A stretch of DNA of 64,000 nucleotides from Allomuricauda sp. ARW1Y1 (GCF_013407935.1 NZ_JACBZU010000003.1:310001-374000); one strand, 5' to 3'; counted from the stretch's first letter, positions 1 to 10,749 are shown. Notes: generated by a model from the letters alone, not told the origin. Translations and numbers: made by a program.

Positions 1-52
1 AAAAGTATCAAAGCATATTAAGAACTCTTCCGTTTTGGTATACAACAATACC

Positions 53-481
53 ATGGAAGTTAAAAAATTAAAGTCGATGATTTCCCTTCTTGAAGAACGT
101 AATGGGGAGAACAATCAGTTTTTGGTGCTCAACAGCGATCATTTTGTGAAACGCTTTAGTGACAAGTATATTTCCAAAGTGGACTCGTGGTACATTCATG
201 AAGATTTATTGAGAACGGATGATGACCAATATATGGAGTTCATTGATCGCATCTTGAATCAAAACGAGACAGTGTATTTAGTCAATTTGGTAAAAACCTC
301 CGAATCATCGGAATATGAGCTAACCTTGATCAATGTAAACGAAAATGGTATTTTGGTCGAAAAGGAAAGGAAGCTCAAGGAAAGGAAGAAAGTGTTTACA
401 GAGCAAAAGGCGAGCGTAAACGAAAACTTGACTATACCCATTGGTAACAATCCCAATTTTCTAAACCAACAATCTGTTTAA
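53..481 (+). CDS. hypothetical protein, possibly 5'-truncated by window edge
   Basis: I do not recognise this protein. From the ATG at 53 it is 142 residues, soluble, rich in charged residues, with no signal peptide or membrane segment. The C-terminal third has a Lys/Glu-rich stretch (KERKLKERKK) and then a low-complexity Asn-rich tail. The reading frame is open back to base 2 of the window, so the real start could lie outside and the gene could be longer; a TTG at 35 is another possible start. No clear Shine-Dalgarno sequence precedes the ATG, which is common in this phylum. No neighbour gives a clue to function. Confidence 0.5.
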   Translation: MEVKKLKSMISLLEERNGENNQFLVLNSDHFVKRFSDKYISKVDSWYIHEDLLRTDDDQYMEFIDRILNQNETVYLVNLVKTSESSEYELTLINVNENGILVEKERKLKERKKVFTEQKASVNENLTIPIGNNPNFLNQQSV

Positions 482-828
482 AGATTTTCTATTATGTGTT
501 GGGTTAACAGCGTTACTTATTTATAAGATCATTAACCTCTCCGAGAAGTAATTTAAAGACAAAACTCACGCTGTTTCCTCAGTTTAACACGAATACCTTT
601 ACAAACCCTAAACCATTGATTGATAGGCTTGTGCTTCGGCATGAAGTTCATCGATCTTTATGGTATTTGGTCTAATTGCCTTCTTCCGATCGTGTAGGCT
701 CACGCCCGTGATATATCTTCGTAGTGTTCCCCGAATAATAGTTCATAAGGATATGAAACATCAAAATATTTGGGGGGTATTTCTCTCCGCTTTACGCAAT
801 ACACTTCTTTAACCAAACCAACACTAAA
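482..828. other. intergenic region upstream of the giant surface protein
   Basis: 347 bases without a supportable gene. There is no clear terminator for the upstream gene. A near-consensus -7 element (AATATTTG, ending near 771) lies about 60 bases before the start at 829, but I see no convincing -33 partner, so the promoter is only a guess. Confidence 0.5.
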
Positions 829-3800
829 ATGAAAGAACACTACTCCACAGTGCATAGGTTCGTGGGATTCCTTTGCCTTTTATTCCTATTGATTTACGGA
901 CCTTCCCTGTCAGCACAGGTGAGTTTTTCACAAACTTTGCTCGATTATAATGGTAATCAGAACTTAAGCGGTGGCGTGACCGGCATGATGTTCGGACCCG
1001 ATAACCGACTCTATGTGACTTCACTCCATGGGAAAGTGAACATTTTTACCATCGAACGAAACGGAACCAACGATTATCAAGTAACCGATGTGGAAGTATT
1101 GGATGATATTCAAGGCATCGTGAACCATGATGATGACGGTACGGCCTGTAGCGGAAGTTTTTTTCAGTGCAATAACCGGGAAACCATTGGAATAGTGGTT
1201 ACAGGATCGGCCCAAAACCCTGTTTTTTATGTGTCTTCCAGTGATGTACGAATCGGTGCCGGTTCGGGAGGAGGAAATGGTGATGTGGATTTGGATACCA
1301 ATTCGGGGGTCATTACAAGGTTTAGTTGGACTGGTAGTGCATGGGATGTAGTGGACATTGTTCGAGGCTTGCCTAGATCAGAGGAGAATCACGCCACAAA
1401 TGGATTGGATTTGGTTACTATTGGAGGTAAACCCTATTTATTGGTCGCACAGGGCGGACATACCAATGGTGGAGGACCTTCAGTTAACTTTGTATTTTCC
1501 ACCGAATACGCACTTGCTGCCGCTGTTTTGGCTATAGATCTTGATGCTATCAATGGTTTACCTGTTCAATTGGACAACGGACGGAAGTATATCTATGATT
1601 TACCAACACTTGATGACCCCACACGTCCGAATGCCAATGGCATTACCGACCCAGATGCTCCGGGATACGACGGTATAGACGTTAACGACCCTTGGGGGGG
1701 TAATGATGGCTTGAATCAGGCCAAAGTGGTGCCAAATGGACCTGTTAAAATACTTTCGCCAGGATACCGGAATGCTTATGATTTGGTTGTGACCAAATCG
1801 GGTGCCCTATATGTAACCGACAATGGCGCCAATGGGGGATGGGGCGGTTTTCCTGTAAATGAAGGTACTGCCAACGTTAATAATGACTACGACCCAAACG
1901 AGCCTGGAAGTCAATCCTATTCTGGCGGTGAACATATCAACAATAAAGATCATCTGCAATTGGTCACCACGGACTTGTCTTCCTATGTATTTGGCCAATA
2001 TTATGGAGGGCATCCCAATCCTGTAAGGGCAAATCCTTCGGGAGCAGGTTTGTACACTGCCCCGGGAGATGGAAATGCGGGTGCTGTTTTTAGGACCCAG
2101 ATTTATGACCCAAGTTCACCCGGCAGTGGATATACGAGTAACCCCGCTATTGCCCTTCCCGCAGATTGGCCTCCAGTTCCTTTGGAATTGGCCAATGTAG
2201 TTGAAGGCGACTGGCGCGGACCCGATGAGGACAATCCCGATGGACCCTTGGATGGCGAAATAGCCGTGTGGGGTACAAATACCAATGGAATTGCAGAATA
2301 CCGAGCATCTAACTTTAACGGGGCCATGCAAGGGGATTTATTGGCAACCGCCAGCAATGGAAATATAAGAAGAGTACAGCTGACCGCTAACGGCCAATTG
2401 GAAAGTCTAAACCAAAGTTTTTTGTCTGGGACCAAAGGATATATCTTGGGAATTGCCACAACCGATGACGATGAAATTTTCCCAGGAACCATTTGGACTG
2501 GGGATTTGAGCGGTAATATACAGGTTTTTGAACCTTTGGACTTTGTGGAATGTATTTTGCCAGGTAGTCCAGGGTATCAACCCACTGCTGATAATGATTT
2601 TGATGGCTATTCCAATCAAGATGAAATTGACAATGGTACCGATATCTGTAATGGGGGGTCCCAACCCTCGGATTTTGATAGTCTGCAAGGCGGGACATTG
2701 GTTTCCGATTTGAACGACCCCGATGACGACTTCGACGGTATTCCCGATGTGGAGGACCCTTTTCAACTGGGTGACCCCAGCACAAACGGAAGCGATGCCT
2801 TTAGCTTGCCCGTAGCCAACGACTTTTTTAATTATCAACAAGGGTTGGGCGGCTATCTTGGCTTGGGACTCACAGGTTTTATGAACAACGGAATGGGAGA
2901 CGGAAACTGGCTGAATTTTACAGATAGGCGGGATGATCCCAACGACCCCAACCCCAACGATGTTATGGGCGGAGCACCAGGCATTGTTACGATGCACATG
3001 ACATCCGGGACGGCATTGGGAACTGCGAACACACAGGAAAAAGGACTACAGTATGGTGCCCAAGTAGATGCTTCCACAGGAGTTTTCCGAGTTACCGGAG
3101 GCATGGTAGGATTCACTGGAGCCTCGCGCTTATATGGAAACACAGCAGCGACCAACGGAGAACTAGGCTTTTTCATTGGAGATGGAACACAATCCAATTA
3201 TATCAAATTTGTAGTCAATACCAATGGGTTTGTTGTCCTCCAAGAGGTAAATGACATTCCTGGCACACCGATTTCAGTCACCATAGCAGAATCTGATCGC
3301 CCTGAAAGCGGAATTCTATTTCATTTTGTGGTAGACCCAGCCAGCGGAACTGTAAATTTTGAGTATCAGATAGATGGCGCAAGTCCTGTTGCAATAGGTG
3401 AATTGACCGCAGAGGGCACGATACTGGAAGCCATTCAAAACCAAGGAACCGATTTAGCGCTAGGGCTCATAGGAACATCAAATACCGAAGGGGTGGAACT
3501 GGAGGGCAGCTGGGACTTTCTGAATATCAGTGGAAGCTCACCTATCGTGGCACAAGAAATATCAGATCTGGAAAAAATTGTTGGATCTTCCGATGAAATC
3601 ATTGATTTGAACACTGTTTTTGATGACAATCAGGGAGTTGAAAACCTTGATTATGCTTTAATGAACAACACAAACCCTGAGATTGGAGCGAGCATAGTAG
3701 GGAATACACTAACTGTTTCATTCCCATCCACTGCGGCACAAAGCACGATTACCGTCAGGGCCACAGATAATGGGTCGCTGTTTGTGGAAACATCATTTAA

Positions 3801-6800
3801 CGTTACCGTTATAGAAGAAGGTATTGTGTTGTATAGGGTGAATTCAGGTGGACCTACCATAGCCTCTATTGACGGCGGTATCGCATGGGGTGCGGACCAG
3901 ACCTCGAATAACTCTCCCTATTTGTCAGAACCAGGATCAAACAGCTCCTATGTGGGCGGCATTACCAATCTGCATCCTACTGTCGATGCCAATGTTGCCC
4001 CTTTGGGCATATTCAATACAGAACGGTTTGACACAACCGGTGGAGTTCCTAATATGACCTATTCCTTTCCAGTTCCCAGCAATGGCAATTATGAAATAAG
4101 ACTCTATATGGGCAACGGCTATTCAGGAACATCCCAGCCAGGAGATCGTATTTTTGATGTGCTCATAGAAGGAATTGACTTACCACTCTTAAAAGATATT
4201 GATCTGTCTGCTGCATATGGCCATGCGACGGGGGCCGTAGTAAGTCGTATCGTAAAAATAAACGATGGAGCCATTGATATCGAATTTTTGCATGGAGCCA
4301 TAGAGAACCCCCTAGTTAACGGAATTGAAATTTTGGATGTAGCGGATAGCGACACTCCTATCTACGTATTTGATATACCAGACCAAATGAGCGGTCTTGG
4401 GGAGCAGCTCAACGGAAGTTTGATTGTAGATGCCAATGGAGGCGATGGTAACCTTACCTATTCAGCTGAGGGATTGCCGCCTGGACTTTTTATTGAACCT
4501 ACCAACGGACAAATTGGAGGCACAGTGGAGGCAATCGCGGCGCAAGGCAGTCCCTATACCGTAACGATAACCATCGATGACAATGATAGTAGCTCCCAGG
4601 ATGCAATGGTCATTAGTTTTCAATGGAGTATTGAAGGAGAATACCTTTGGACGGATAAAAATGAGGATTTGAACTATACAGCGCGACATGAAAACTCCTT
4701 CGTACAGGCAGGAGACAAATTTTATCTCATGGGAGGTCGTGAAAATTCTCAGACCATTGATATTTATGATTATACAACAAATACTTGGACATCGCTGGCC
4801 AACTCAGCTCCAATGGAATTCAACCATTTCCAAGCTACCGAATATAAAGGTCTTATTTGGGTAATTGGGTCTTTTCAGACAAATGTATTTCCCAACGAGG
4901 TTCCTGCTGAATTTATATGGATGTTCGACCCCGCCAGCCAAGAATGGATTCAAGGGCCCGAAATACCTGAAAACCGACGTAGAGGTTCCGCCGGATTAGC
5001 AGTCTACCAAGATAAATTTTATATCGTTGGAGGAAATACGGATGGACACGATGGGGGATATGTGCCCTGGTTCGATGTATACGACCCATCCAATGGAACA
5101 TGGACAACATTGACCGATGCACCTAGGGCAAGGGATCATTTTTCAGCTGTGGTCATTGGTGATAAGTTATATGCTGCAGGAGGGAGACTATCCGGAGGCG
5201 CTGGCGGGGTTTGGGCGCCAACCATAGCCGAGGTGGATGTATACGATTTTATAAATGAAACTTGGAGCACCTTACCTAGTGAACAAAATATTCCAACCCC
5301 CCGGGGCGGAGCCGCCACGGTCAATTTTAATGACAAATTGGTTGTTATAGGAGGCGAGGTTGAAGATGAGGTGGTTTATGGTGTATTGACCGACGATGCC
5401 TTGAAGATTACCGAAGAATATGACCCAGTTTTATCTTCATGGACCCGACTGCCTGACTTAAACCATGAAAGACATGGAACCCAAGCTATAGTATCTGGTC
5501 CTGGGGTACATATCTTGGCAGGATCACCAAGTAGGGGTGGTGGGAACCAAAAAAACATGGAGTTTTTGGGAGTGGATTCCCCTGTAGGAACTCCAAGTCA
5601 GTCTAGTGTGATACAGGTTCCGGAAAGTGTAGTTTTCGAGAGTGACCAAATCGTACCAATTGACCTATCGGTAATAGATGGAAACGTAGGGGTATTTGTT
5701 CGATCTATGGAAATCACTGGGGCCAACGCTTCGGACTTCAATATTGATTCCGGGGACTTAACCAATGTTTTTCTTGGTCCAAATCAAACCCACACAATTA
5801 CCGTTTCATTAAATGAAAATAGTCAGGTAAAAACAGCAAATTTGATTATTGAGTATGGCAATTCGAATACGGCAAGTATTGCGCTTAGTAATAATCCGGG
5901 TTCGGTGTTTTCCGTGACTAACCCGGGTGATCAAAATAATAATGAGGGAGATATAGTTTCCTTACAAATTCAAGCGACCAGTACCAACACCCTGAGTTAT
6001 AGTGCCACTGGATTACCACCCAACTTGACCATTAACGAAAATACAGGAGTTATTTCGGGTACTATTGACGGTGGTATGGTAAGTGATGGAGGAACAGCAT
6101 TCAACGAAGAAAACGGATTGGTAATCGTGGAGGCCGAATCTGGCAGCACCGCTGGATGGGATTTGACCACCTTGGACGGGGAAATAGGTATTATCGCCAA
6201 TAATAACAGTTTTAGTGGTCAGAACGGGTCTACCATACCTTATGAAATCAACATTGAACAAGCAGGGGTGTATCGATTCAATTGGAGAAGTTTTTATTCG
6301 GGAGGTAGCTCAACGGACGAAAACGACAACTGGTTGAGATTTCCGAACAACGACGATGTCTGGTTTTTTGGTTTTGACGAATCGGCGGGCAACCCTGGCA
6401 ACGAGGCTGCCATAATTGCTAACCTCCAAGGTTCCCAGACGGATATCGTCTTTCCAAGGGGAACATCAAGGATTACAACAGCGACGACTCCAGAAGGGTC
6501 AAGCAGTAACGGTTACTTCAAAATATACCGTAGTGGTGGTTCTTCGGAAGTTTACGATTGGCAAGCAAGGACCAGCGACAATGATCCCCATGGAATTTAT
6601 ATATGGTTTGTAAATTCTGGCACCTACACCATGGAAATCTCCGAACGCTCCTCTGGGCATGCTATAGATCGTTTTGCTTTGTACAAGGTTGACCAATATG
6701 GCTTTAATTACAACCCCGACAATCTCACAGACCTTCCCGAATCACAACAGGGAGGTAGTATGGGAGGTTCAGGGGCAGCGGACAATAGTCCATATAACGT

Positions 6801-9639
6801 ATCCGTTACCGTAACCGATAACGGAAATCCTGGAGGTACCGAAACTGTTGACTTCATATGGTACGTTGGTCAAGTTGGAAGTAGCGGGGTTCCTACCGCA
6901 AATGCTTCTGCCGATATAACATCTGGCGATGCTCCATTGGAGGTACAATTCACGGGCAGCAATTCGTTGGATGATGTTGGGGTAAGCAGTTATCAGTGGG
7001 ATTTTGGTGACGGCAGTTCGGTCTCGAACGAGGCCGACCCTGTCCATACCTATGCCAATGTTGGCACGTACAATGCGGTTCTGACGGTTACCGATGCCGA
7101 TGGGCAGACCGATACGGATACGGTCACCATAAACGTGACGGGGCCCATCAGTGAGGGCGTGGTAAGCTTTACCCTTGTGGATGCATCCACGGACATGGAC
7201 CTCTTGACCCTTTCCGATGGCCAGCAGCTGGACCTTGGCCCTACGGGCGGTCAGTCGCTCAACGTTCGTGCCAACACTTTGGGAGGACCGGGCAGTGTAC
7301 TTTTGGAATTGACGGGCCCAGTGACCGTTTCCCGTCGTGAAGGAGTGACACCTTACGCATTGTTCGGGGACTCATCGGGCAACTATAATGAGGAAAACCT
7401 TCCCTTGGGAGACTATACGCTGACGGCCACGGCCTATAACGGGGGTACTTCGAGCAGCGGGGTCATGGGGCAGTCCTTGACGATCAATTTCTCGGTGGTG
7501 ACCGGCGCGGGTGGAGCTCCCACCGCAGTTGCAACGGCCGATGTGGAATCGGGGGAAGCTCCCTTGACAGTGAATTTCACGGGCAGCAATTCCATTGACG
7601 ATACCGGGATAAGCAGTTATCAATGGGACTTTGGTGACGGTAGTGCGGTCTCGACCGAGGTGGACCCTGCCCACACCTATACCAACGCTGGTAATTACAG
7701 TGCCGTCCTCACCGTTACCGATGGTGACGGGCAACAGGATACCGACACGGTCACCATCACGGTCACCATTCCGTTAAGCGATCCTCCTTCGGCATTGGCC
7801 CAAGCGGACCAATTGGAAGGCGATGCCCCATTGGAGGTACAATTCACGGGCAGCAATTCATTGGACGATGTTGGGATAAGCAGTTACCAATGGGATTTTG
7901 GTGACGGCAGTTCGGTCTCGACCGATGCCGACCCTGTCCATACCTATGCCAATGTTGGCACGTACAATGCGGTTCTGACGGTTACCGATGCCGATGGCCA
8001 GACCGATACGGATACGGTCACCATAAACGTGACGGGGCCCATCAGTGAGGGCGTGGTAAGCTTTACCCTTGTGGATGCATCCACGGACATGGACCTCTTG
8101 ACCCTTTCCGATGGCCAGCAGCTGGATCTTGGTCCCACGGGCGGGCAGTCGCTCAACGTTCGTGCCAACACTTTGGGAGGACCGGGCAGTGTACTTTTGG
8201 AATTGACGGGCCCAGTGACCGTTTCCCGTCGTGAAGGCGTAGCACCTTACGCACTGTTCGGGGACTCATCGGGCAACTATAGTGAACAAGATCTTCCCTT
8301 GGGTAATTATACCTTAACGGCCACAGCCTATAACGGGGGTACTTCGAGCAGCGGGGTCATGGGGCAGTCCTTGACGATCAATTTCTCGGTGGTGACCGGC
8401 GCGGGTGGAGCTCCCACCGCAGTTGCAACGGCCGATGTGGAATCGGGCGAAGCACCCTTGACAGTGAACTTCACGGGCAGCAATTCATTGGACGATGTAG
8501 GGATAAGCAGTTATCAGTGGGATTTTGGTGACGGCAGTGCGGTCTCGAGTGAAGCGGACCCTGCCCACACCTATACCAACGCAGGTAGTTACAGTGCAGT
8601 GCTCACCGTTACCGATGGTGACGGGCAACAGGATACCGATACGGTCACCATCACGGTCACCATTCCGTTAAGCGCCCCCCCTTCGGCATTGGCCCAAGCG
8701 GACCAATTGGAAGGCGATGCCCCATTGGAGGTACAGTTCACGGGCAGCAATTCGTTGGACGATGTGGGGATAAGCAGTTACCAATGGAACTTCGGTGACG
8801 GCAGTGCCATCTCCAACGAGGCCGACCCTATGCACAACTATGCCGATGTGGGCATCTACAGTGCGGTTCTGACGGTTACCGATGCCGATGGGCAGACCGA
8901 TACGGATACGGTCACCATAAACGTGACGGGGCCCATCAGTGAGGGCGTGGTAAGCTTCACCTTGGTCGATGCGTCCACGGACACGGACCTCTTGATCCTT
9001 TCCAATGGCCAGCAGCTGGACCTCGGCCCCATGGGCGGGCAGTCGCTCAATGTCCGTGCGAACACTTTGGGAGGACCGGGCAGTGTATTACTTCAATTGG
9101 CGGGCCCGCTTACTGTTTCCCGCCGTGAAGGCGTAGCACCGTATGCGCTTTTCGGAGATATATCGGGCAACTATAATGAGGAAAACCTTCCCTTGGGGGA
9201 CTATACGCTGACGGCCACGGCCTATAACGGTGGTACGGCAAGTAGCGGGGTCTTGGGGCAGCCATTGACGATTAGCTTTTCTGTTGTTGCAGGTTTGGGT
9301 GCCAAAGGGGCTTCCTTGGATACGGTTGATTCGCAACGGGAAGTGGAAACTCAATCCAATAGTAATGGAAACACTGTTCCTTTTGACATTATTCTATTCC
9401 CGAATCCAGGTACAACAAATATCATATTGACGGCCATTAATGAGGATGCTGAGCTGCGAGATTTGATGTTTTTCAATTCATCAGGACAGTTGGTACGTAG
9501 ATTCTTACCATCAAATTTTATGGAAGGAAGGAGTAGATATAGCTTTCCTATCCATAGTTTACAATCGGGAGTATATCATCTGAAAATGATGACTATAGAT
9601 GGCAGGATATACTTCAAACAGTTAATTGTCAGAAAATAG
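829..9639 (+). CDS. giant multidomain T9SS-secreted surface protein (beta-propeller, malectin, Kelch, PKD)
   Basis: 2936 residues with a Sec signal peptide (about 1-29, ending SLSAQ). In order: a PQQ/sorbosone-dehydrogenase-like propeller (about 30-580); a calcium-binding thrombospondin-3-like Asp-rich stretch (about 585-645); a lectin-like domain; a cadherin/Ig-like domain; a malectin-like domain (about 1000-1170, from LYRVNSGG); an Ig-like putative cell-wall domain; Kelch repeats (about 1280-1580, with MGGRENS and IVGGNTDG); a second Ig-like domain split by a carbohydrate-binding-like insert (about 1760-1960, starting VEAESGS); five PKD domains alternating with three copies of a 120-residue domain (2022-2830); and a T9SS type A sorting tail (about 2850-2936, from LFPNPG). 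The expected role is surface or secreted glycan binding and adhesion; catalysis by the propeller is possible but not shown. It stands alone, with a terminator after it. Confidence 0.85.
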   Translation: MKEHYSTVHRFVGFLCLLFLLIYGPSLSAQVSFSQTLLDYNGNQNLSGGVTGMMFGPDNRLYVTSLHGKVNIFTIERNGTNDYQVTDVEVLDDIQGIVNHDDDGTACSGSFFQCNNRETIGIVVTGSAQNPVFYVSSSDVRIGAGSGGGNGDVDLDTNSGVITRFSWTGSAWDVVDIVRGLPRSEENHATNGLDLVTIGGKPYLLVAQGGHTNGGGPSVNFVFSTEYALAAAVLAIDLDAINGLPVQLDNGRKYIYDLPTLDDPTRPNANGITDPDAPGYDGIDVNDPWGGNDGLNQAKVVPNGPVKILSPGYRNAYDLVVTKSGALYVTDNGANGGWGGFPVNEGTANVNNDYDPNEPGSQSYSGGEHINNKDHLQLVTTDLSSYVFGQYYGGHPNPVRANPSGAGLYTAPGDGNAGAVFRTQIYDPSSPGSGYTSNPAIALPADWPPVPLELANVVEGDWRGPDEDNPDGPLDGEIAVWGTNTNGIAEYRASNFNGAMQGDLLATASNGNIRRVQLTANGQLESLNQSFLSGTKGYILGIATTDDDEIFPGTIWTGDLSGNIQVFEPLDFVECILPGSPGYQPTADNDFDGYSNQDEIDNGTDICNGGSQPSDFDSLQGGTLVSDLNDPDDDFDGIPDVEDPFQLGDPSTNGSDAFSLPVANDFFNYQQGLGGYLGLGLTGFMNNGMGDGNWLNFTDRRDDPNDPNPNDVMGGAPGIVTMHMTSGTALGTANTQEKGLQYGAQVDASTGVFRVTGGMVGFTGASRLYGNTAATNGELGFFIGDGTQSNYIKFVVNTNGFVVLQEVNDIPGTPISVTIAESDRPESGILFHFVVDPASGTVNFEYQIDGASPVAIGELTAEGTILEAIQNQGTDLALGLIGTSNTEGVELEGSWDFLNISGSSPIVAQEISDLEKIVGSSDEIIDLNTVFDDNQGVENLDYALMNNTNPEIGASIVGNTLTVSFPSTAAQSTITVRATDNGSLFVETSFNVTVIEEGIVLYRVNSGGPTIASIDGGIAWGADQTSNNSPYLSEPGSNSSYVGGITNLHPTVDANVAPLGIFNTERFDTTGGVPNMTYSFPVPSNGNYEIRLYMGNGYSGTSQPGDRIFDVLIEGIDLPLLKDIDLSAAYGHATGAVVSRIVKINDGAIDIEFLHGAIENPLVNGIEILDVADSDTPIYVFDIPDQMSGLGEQLNGSLIVDANGGDGNLTYSAEGLPPGLFIEPTNGQIGGTVEAIAAQGSPYTVTITIDDNDSSSQDAMVISFQWSIEGEYLWTDKNEDLNYTARHENSFVQAGDKFYLMGGRENSQTIDIYDYTTNTWTSLANSAPMEFNHFQATEYKGLIWVIGSFQTNVFPNEVPAEFIWMFDPASQEWIQGPEIPENRRRGSAGLAVYQDKFYIVGGNTDGHDGGYVPWFDVYDPSNGTWTTLTDAPRARDHFSAVVIGDKLYAAGGRLSGGAGGVWAPTIAEVDVYDFINETWSTLPSEQNIPTPRGGAATVNFNDKLVVIGGEVEDEVVYGVLTDDALKITEEYDPVLSSWTRLPDLNHERHGTQAIVSGPGVHILAGSPSRGGGNQKNMEFLGVDSPVGTPSQSSVIQVPESVVFESDQIVPIDLSVIDGNVGVFVRSMEITGANASDFNIDSGDLTNVFLGPNQTHTITVSLNENSQVKTANLIIEYGNSNTASIALSNNPGSVFSVTNPGDQNNNEGDIVSLQIQATSTNTLSYSATGLPPNLTINENTGVISGTIDGGMVSDGGTAFNEENGLVIVEAESGSTAGWDLTTLDGEIGIIANNNSFSGQNGSTIPYEINIEQAGVYRFNWRSFYSGGSSTDENDNWLRFPNNDDVWFFGFDESAGNPGNEAAIIANLQGSQTDIVFPRGTSRITTATTPEGSSSNGYFKIYRSGGSSEVYDWQARTSDNDPHGIYIWFVNSGTYTMEISERSSGHAIDRFALYKVDQYGFNYNPDNLTDLPESQQGGSMGGSGAADNSPYNVSVTVTDNGNPGGTETVDFIWYVGQVGSSGVPTANASADITSGDAPLEVQFTGSNSLDDVGVSSYQWDFGDGSSVSNEADPVHTYANVGTYNAVLTVTDADGQTDTDTVTINVTGPISEGVVSFTLVDASTDMDLLTLSDGQQLDLGPTGGQSLNVRANTLGGPGSVLLELTGPVTVSRREGVTPYALFGDSSGNYNEENLPLGDYTLTATAYNGGTSSSGVMGQSLTINFSVVTGAGGAPTAVATADVESGEAPLTVNFTGSNSIDDTGISSYQWDFGDGSAVSTEVDPAHTYTNAGNYSAVLTVTDGDGQQDTDTVTITVTIPLSDPPSALAQADQLEGDAPLEVQFTGSNSLDDVGISSYQWDFGDGSSVSTDADPVHTYANVGTYNAVLTVTDADGQTDTDTVTINVTGPISEGVVSFTLVDASTDMDLLTLSDGQQLDLGPTGGQSLNVRANTLGGPGSVLLELTGPVTVSRREGVAPYALFGDSSGNYSEQDLPLGNYTLTATAYNGGTSSSGVMGQSLTINFSVVTGAGGAPTAVATADVESGEAPLTVNFTGSNSLDDVGISSYQWDFGDGSAVSSEADPAHTYTNAGSYSAVLTVTDGDGQQDTDTVTITVTIPLSAPPSALAQADQLEGDAPLEVQFTGSNSLDDVGISSYQWNFGDGSAISNEADPMHNYADVGIYSAVLTVTDADGQTDTDTVTINVTGPISEGVVSFTLVDASTDTDLLILSNGQQLDLGPMGGQSLNVRANTLGGPGSVLLQLAGPLTVSRREGVAPYALFGDISGNYNEENLPLGDYTLTATAYNGGTASSGVLGQPLTISFSVVAGLGAKGASLDTVDSQREVETQSNSNGNTVPFDIILFPNPGTTNIILTAINEDAELRDLMFFNSSGQLVRRFLPSNFMEGRSRYSFPIHSLQSGVYHLKMMTIDGRIYFKQLIVRK
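6892..9290 (+). repeat. 894-bp tandem coding repeat (PKD / X domain / PKD), 2.7 copies
   Basis: The phrase around GGAGGTACAATTCACGGGCA recurs at 6939, 7833 and 8727, giving an exact 894-bp (298-codon) period. Each unit holds a PKD domain (YQWDFGDGS), a 120-residue domain (from EGVVSFTLVDAS to LTINFSVV) and a second PKD domain; the third unit lacks the last PKD. Long runs are identical at the DNA level between units, so recent duplication or gene conversion is likely, and copy number may vary between strains. Confidence 0.9.
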
Positions 9640-9680
9640 TTCTGTATCGAATAGTGTAATAGTCAAATAATAAAAATTAT

Positions 9681-9715
9681 AATAGCGCCTTTGCAAAAGG
9701 GCGCTATTTTTCTTT
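9681..9715 (+). terminator. Rho-independent terminator of the giant surface protein gene
   Basis: AATAGCGCC (9681-9689) pairs with GGCGCTATT (9700-9708) across a 10-base loop and is followed by a T-rich run. It lies 41 bases after the stop codon and between convergent genes. Confidence 0.85.
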
Positions 9716-9771
9716 AAAGTTAATTAAAGGTATTGATGGTACATTGCTATTTACCAATTCGGAATTTGAAT

Positions 9772-10515
9772 TCAATAAAAGGTCCGAATGGTACCATCGA
9801 TTATTGGAAGTAACTGTTGAATTGCCTTCTTGGACACTTTTACCTCTTTTAACAAGGTAAGCTGCCTTATATTGTGAATATCACTTCCAACAAAATCGAT
9901 AAGGCCATCATCCAGTAACTTTTTGGCCGTTTTTTGTACTCCACCACCGTACGCTTCCGAGCTTAATGAAAGTAAATTGAGTTGGAACAAAACACCATCA
10001 GCCTTTAAGGAAGGATATTTTCCGTACTTACCATGAAAGTACATGTACCGCTCTGGATGAGCCAAGATGGGAAATATCCCTTTCTTTTTTACTTTTTCAA
10101 CGGCAATATCAAAATTAAAGGAAGGTTGTAAGTAAGACATTTCTACGAGCAAATGGTCCTTTCCTAAGGGCATAACCTCTTCTTCCTCCAAGATATGCTC
10201 AAAATTATCGTCAATCATATGCTCAGCGGCATATGATAAATTAATATCCAATATGGAACGCGAACTTAATTCTTTACTTAGCGTGTCATAAGACGCTTTT
10301 ATAGTCTTAGGGGTGTTGTCGTAAACATTGTGCATAATGTGGGGAGTGCACACAAACGAAGCAATCCCGATTTCAGAGAAGCCTTTGATTAAGGATATGG
10401 AATCCTCCACCGTTTTTGCACCATCGTCAATTCCGGGCAAAATGTGGTTGTGGATATCTACCAACCCATGTAAGTGATCCACAAGGAATTCCTTTTTCTG
10501 AAAAATATGGAACAT
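9772..10515 (-). CDS. CpsB/YwqE-like PHP-domain protein-tyrosine phosphatase
   Basis: About 247 residues from the ATG at 10515; the frame extends upstream, but the extra 24 residues are hydrophobic and unlike the family. The metal-binding PHP motifs are visible: DIHNHILPGIDDG near the start, CTPHIM, ILAHPERY and a late GSDIHN. The family (CpsB/Wzb-type manganese-dependent phosphatases) removes phosphate from tyrosine kinases that control capsule and exopolysaccharide export. No polysaccharide genes lie nearby, so the target kinase is unknown. The gene is convergent with the giant surface protein gene. Confidence 0.85.
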   Translation of the reverse strand: MFHIFQKKEFLVDHLHGLVDIHNHILPGIDDGAKTVEDSISLIKGFSEIGIASFVCTPHIMHNVYDNTPKTIKASYDTLSKELSSRSILDINLSYAAEHMIDDNFEHILEEEEVMPLGKDHLLVEMSYLQPSFNFDIAVEKVKKKGIFPILAHPERYMYFHGKYGKYPSLKADGVLFQLNLLSLSSEAYGGGVQKTAKKLLDDGLIDFVGSDIHNIRQLTLLKEVKVSKKAIQQLLPIIDGTIRTFY

Positions 10516-10601
10516 GTATAAAATTTGGACTTCAAAGATAAGGGATATGCAGACTTGAACAACCCTATCCATACCAAATTGGGACACTAAGATAGCCTAA
10601 A

Positions 10602-10630
10602 CCAAAAAACCAACCTTTGGAGGTCGGTTT
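10602..10630 (-). terminator. terminator-like hairpin with U tail on minus strand, upstream of the phosphatase gene
   Basis: Read on the minus strand, AAACCGACCT pairs with AGGTTGGTTT (one G-U pair) around a CCAA loop, followed by a run of T. It sits about 90 bases upstream of the phosphatase start, so it either attenuates that gene or ends a short transcript from the 10630-10790 gap. Confidence 0.55.
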
Positions 10631-10749
10631 GATGGATTCACTACTTCTATATGTTTTAACTAAACTCAGGACTAAGATAAGGTTTCGTTGTTCACACTGC
10701 GACTAATAAAAGATCAAAAAGGTTAATGAAAGATTAATAGGGTTAACCA

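Noticed and set aside
6892..9290. CRISPR-like periodicity
   Set aside because: The period is 894 bp and fully coding; no short repeats with unique spacers anywhere in the window.
7372..9354. Several antisense open frames repeated through the PKD region
   Set aside because: They are shadows that recur because the sense strand is a tandem repeat.
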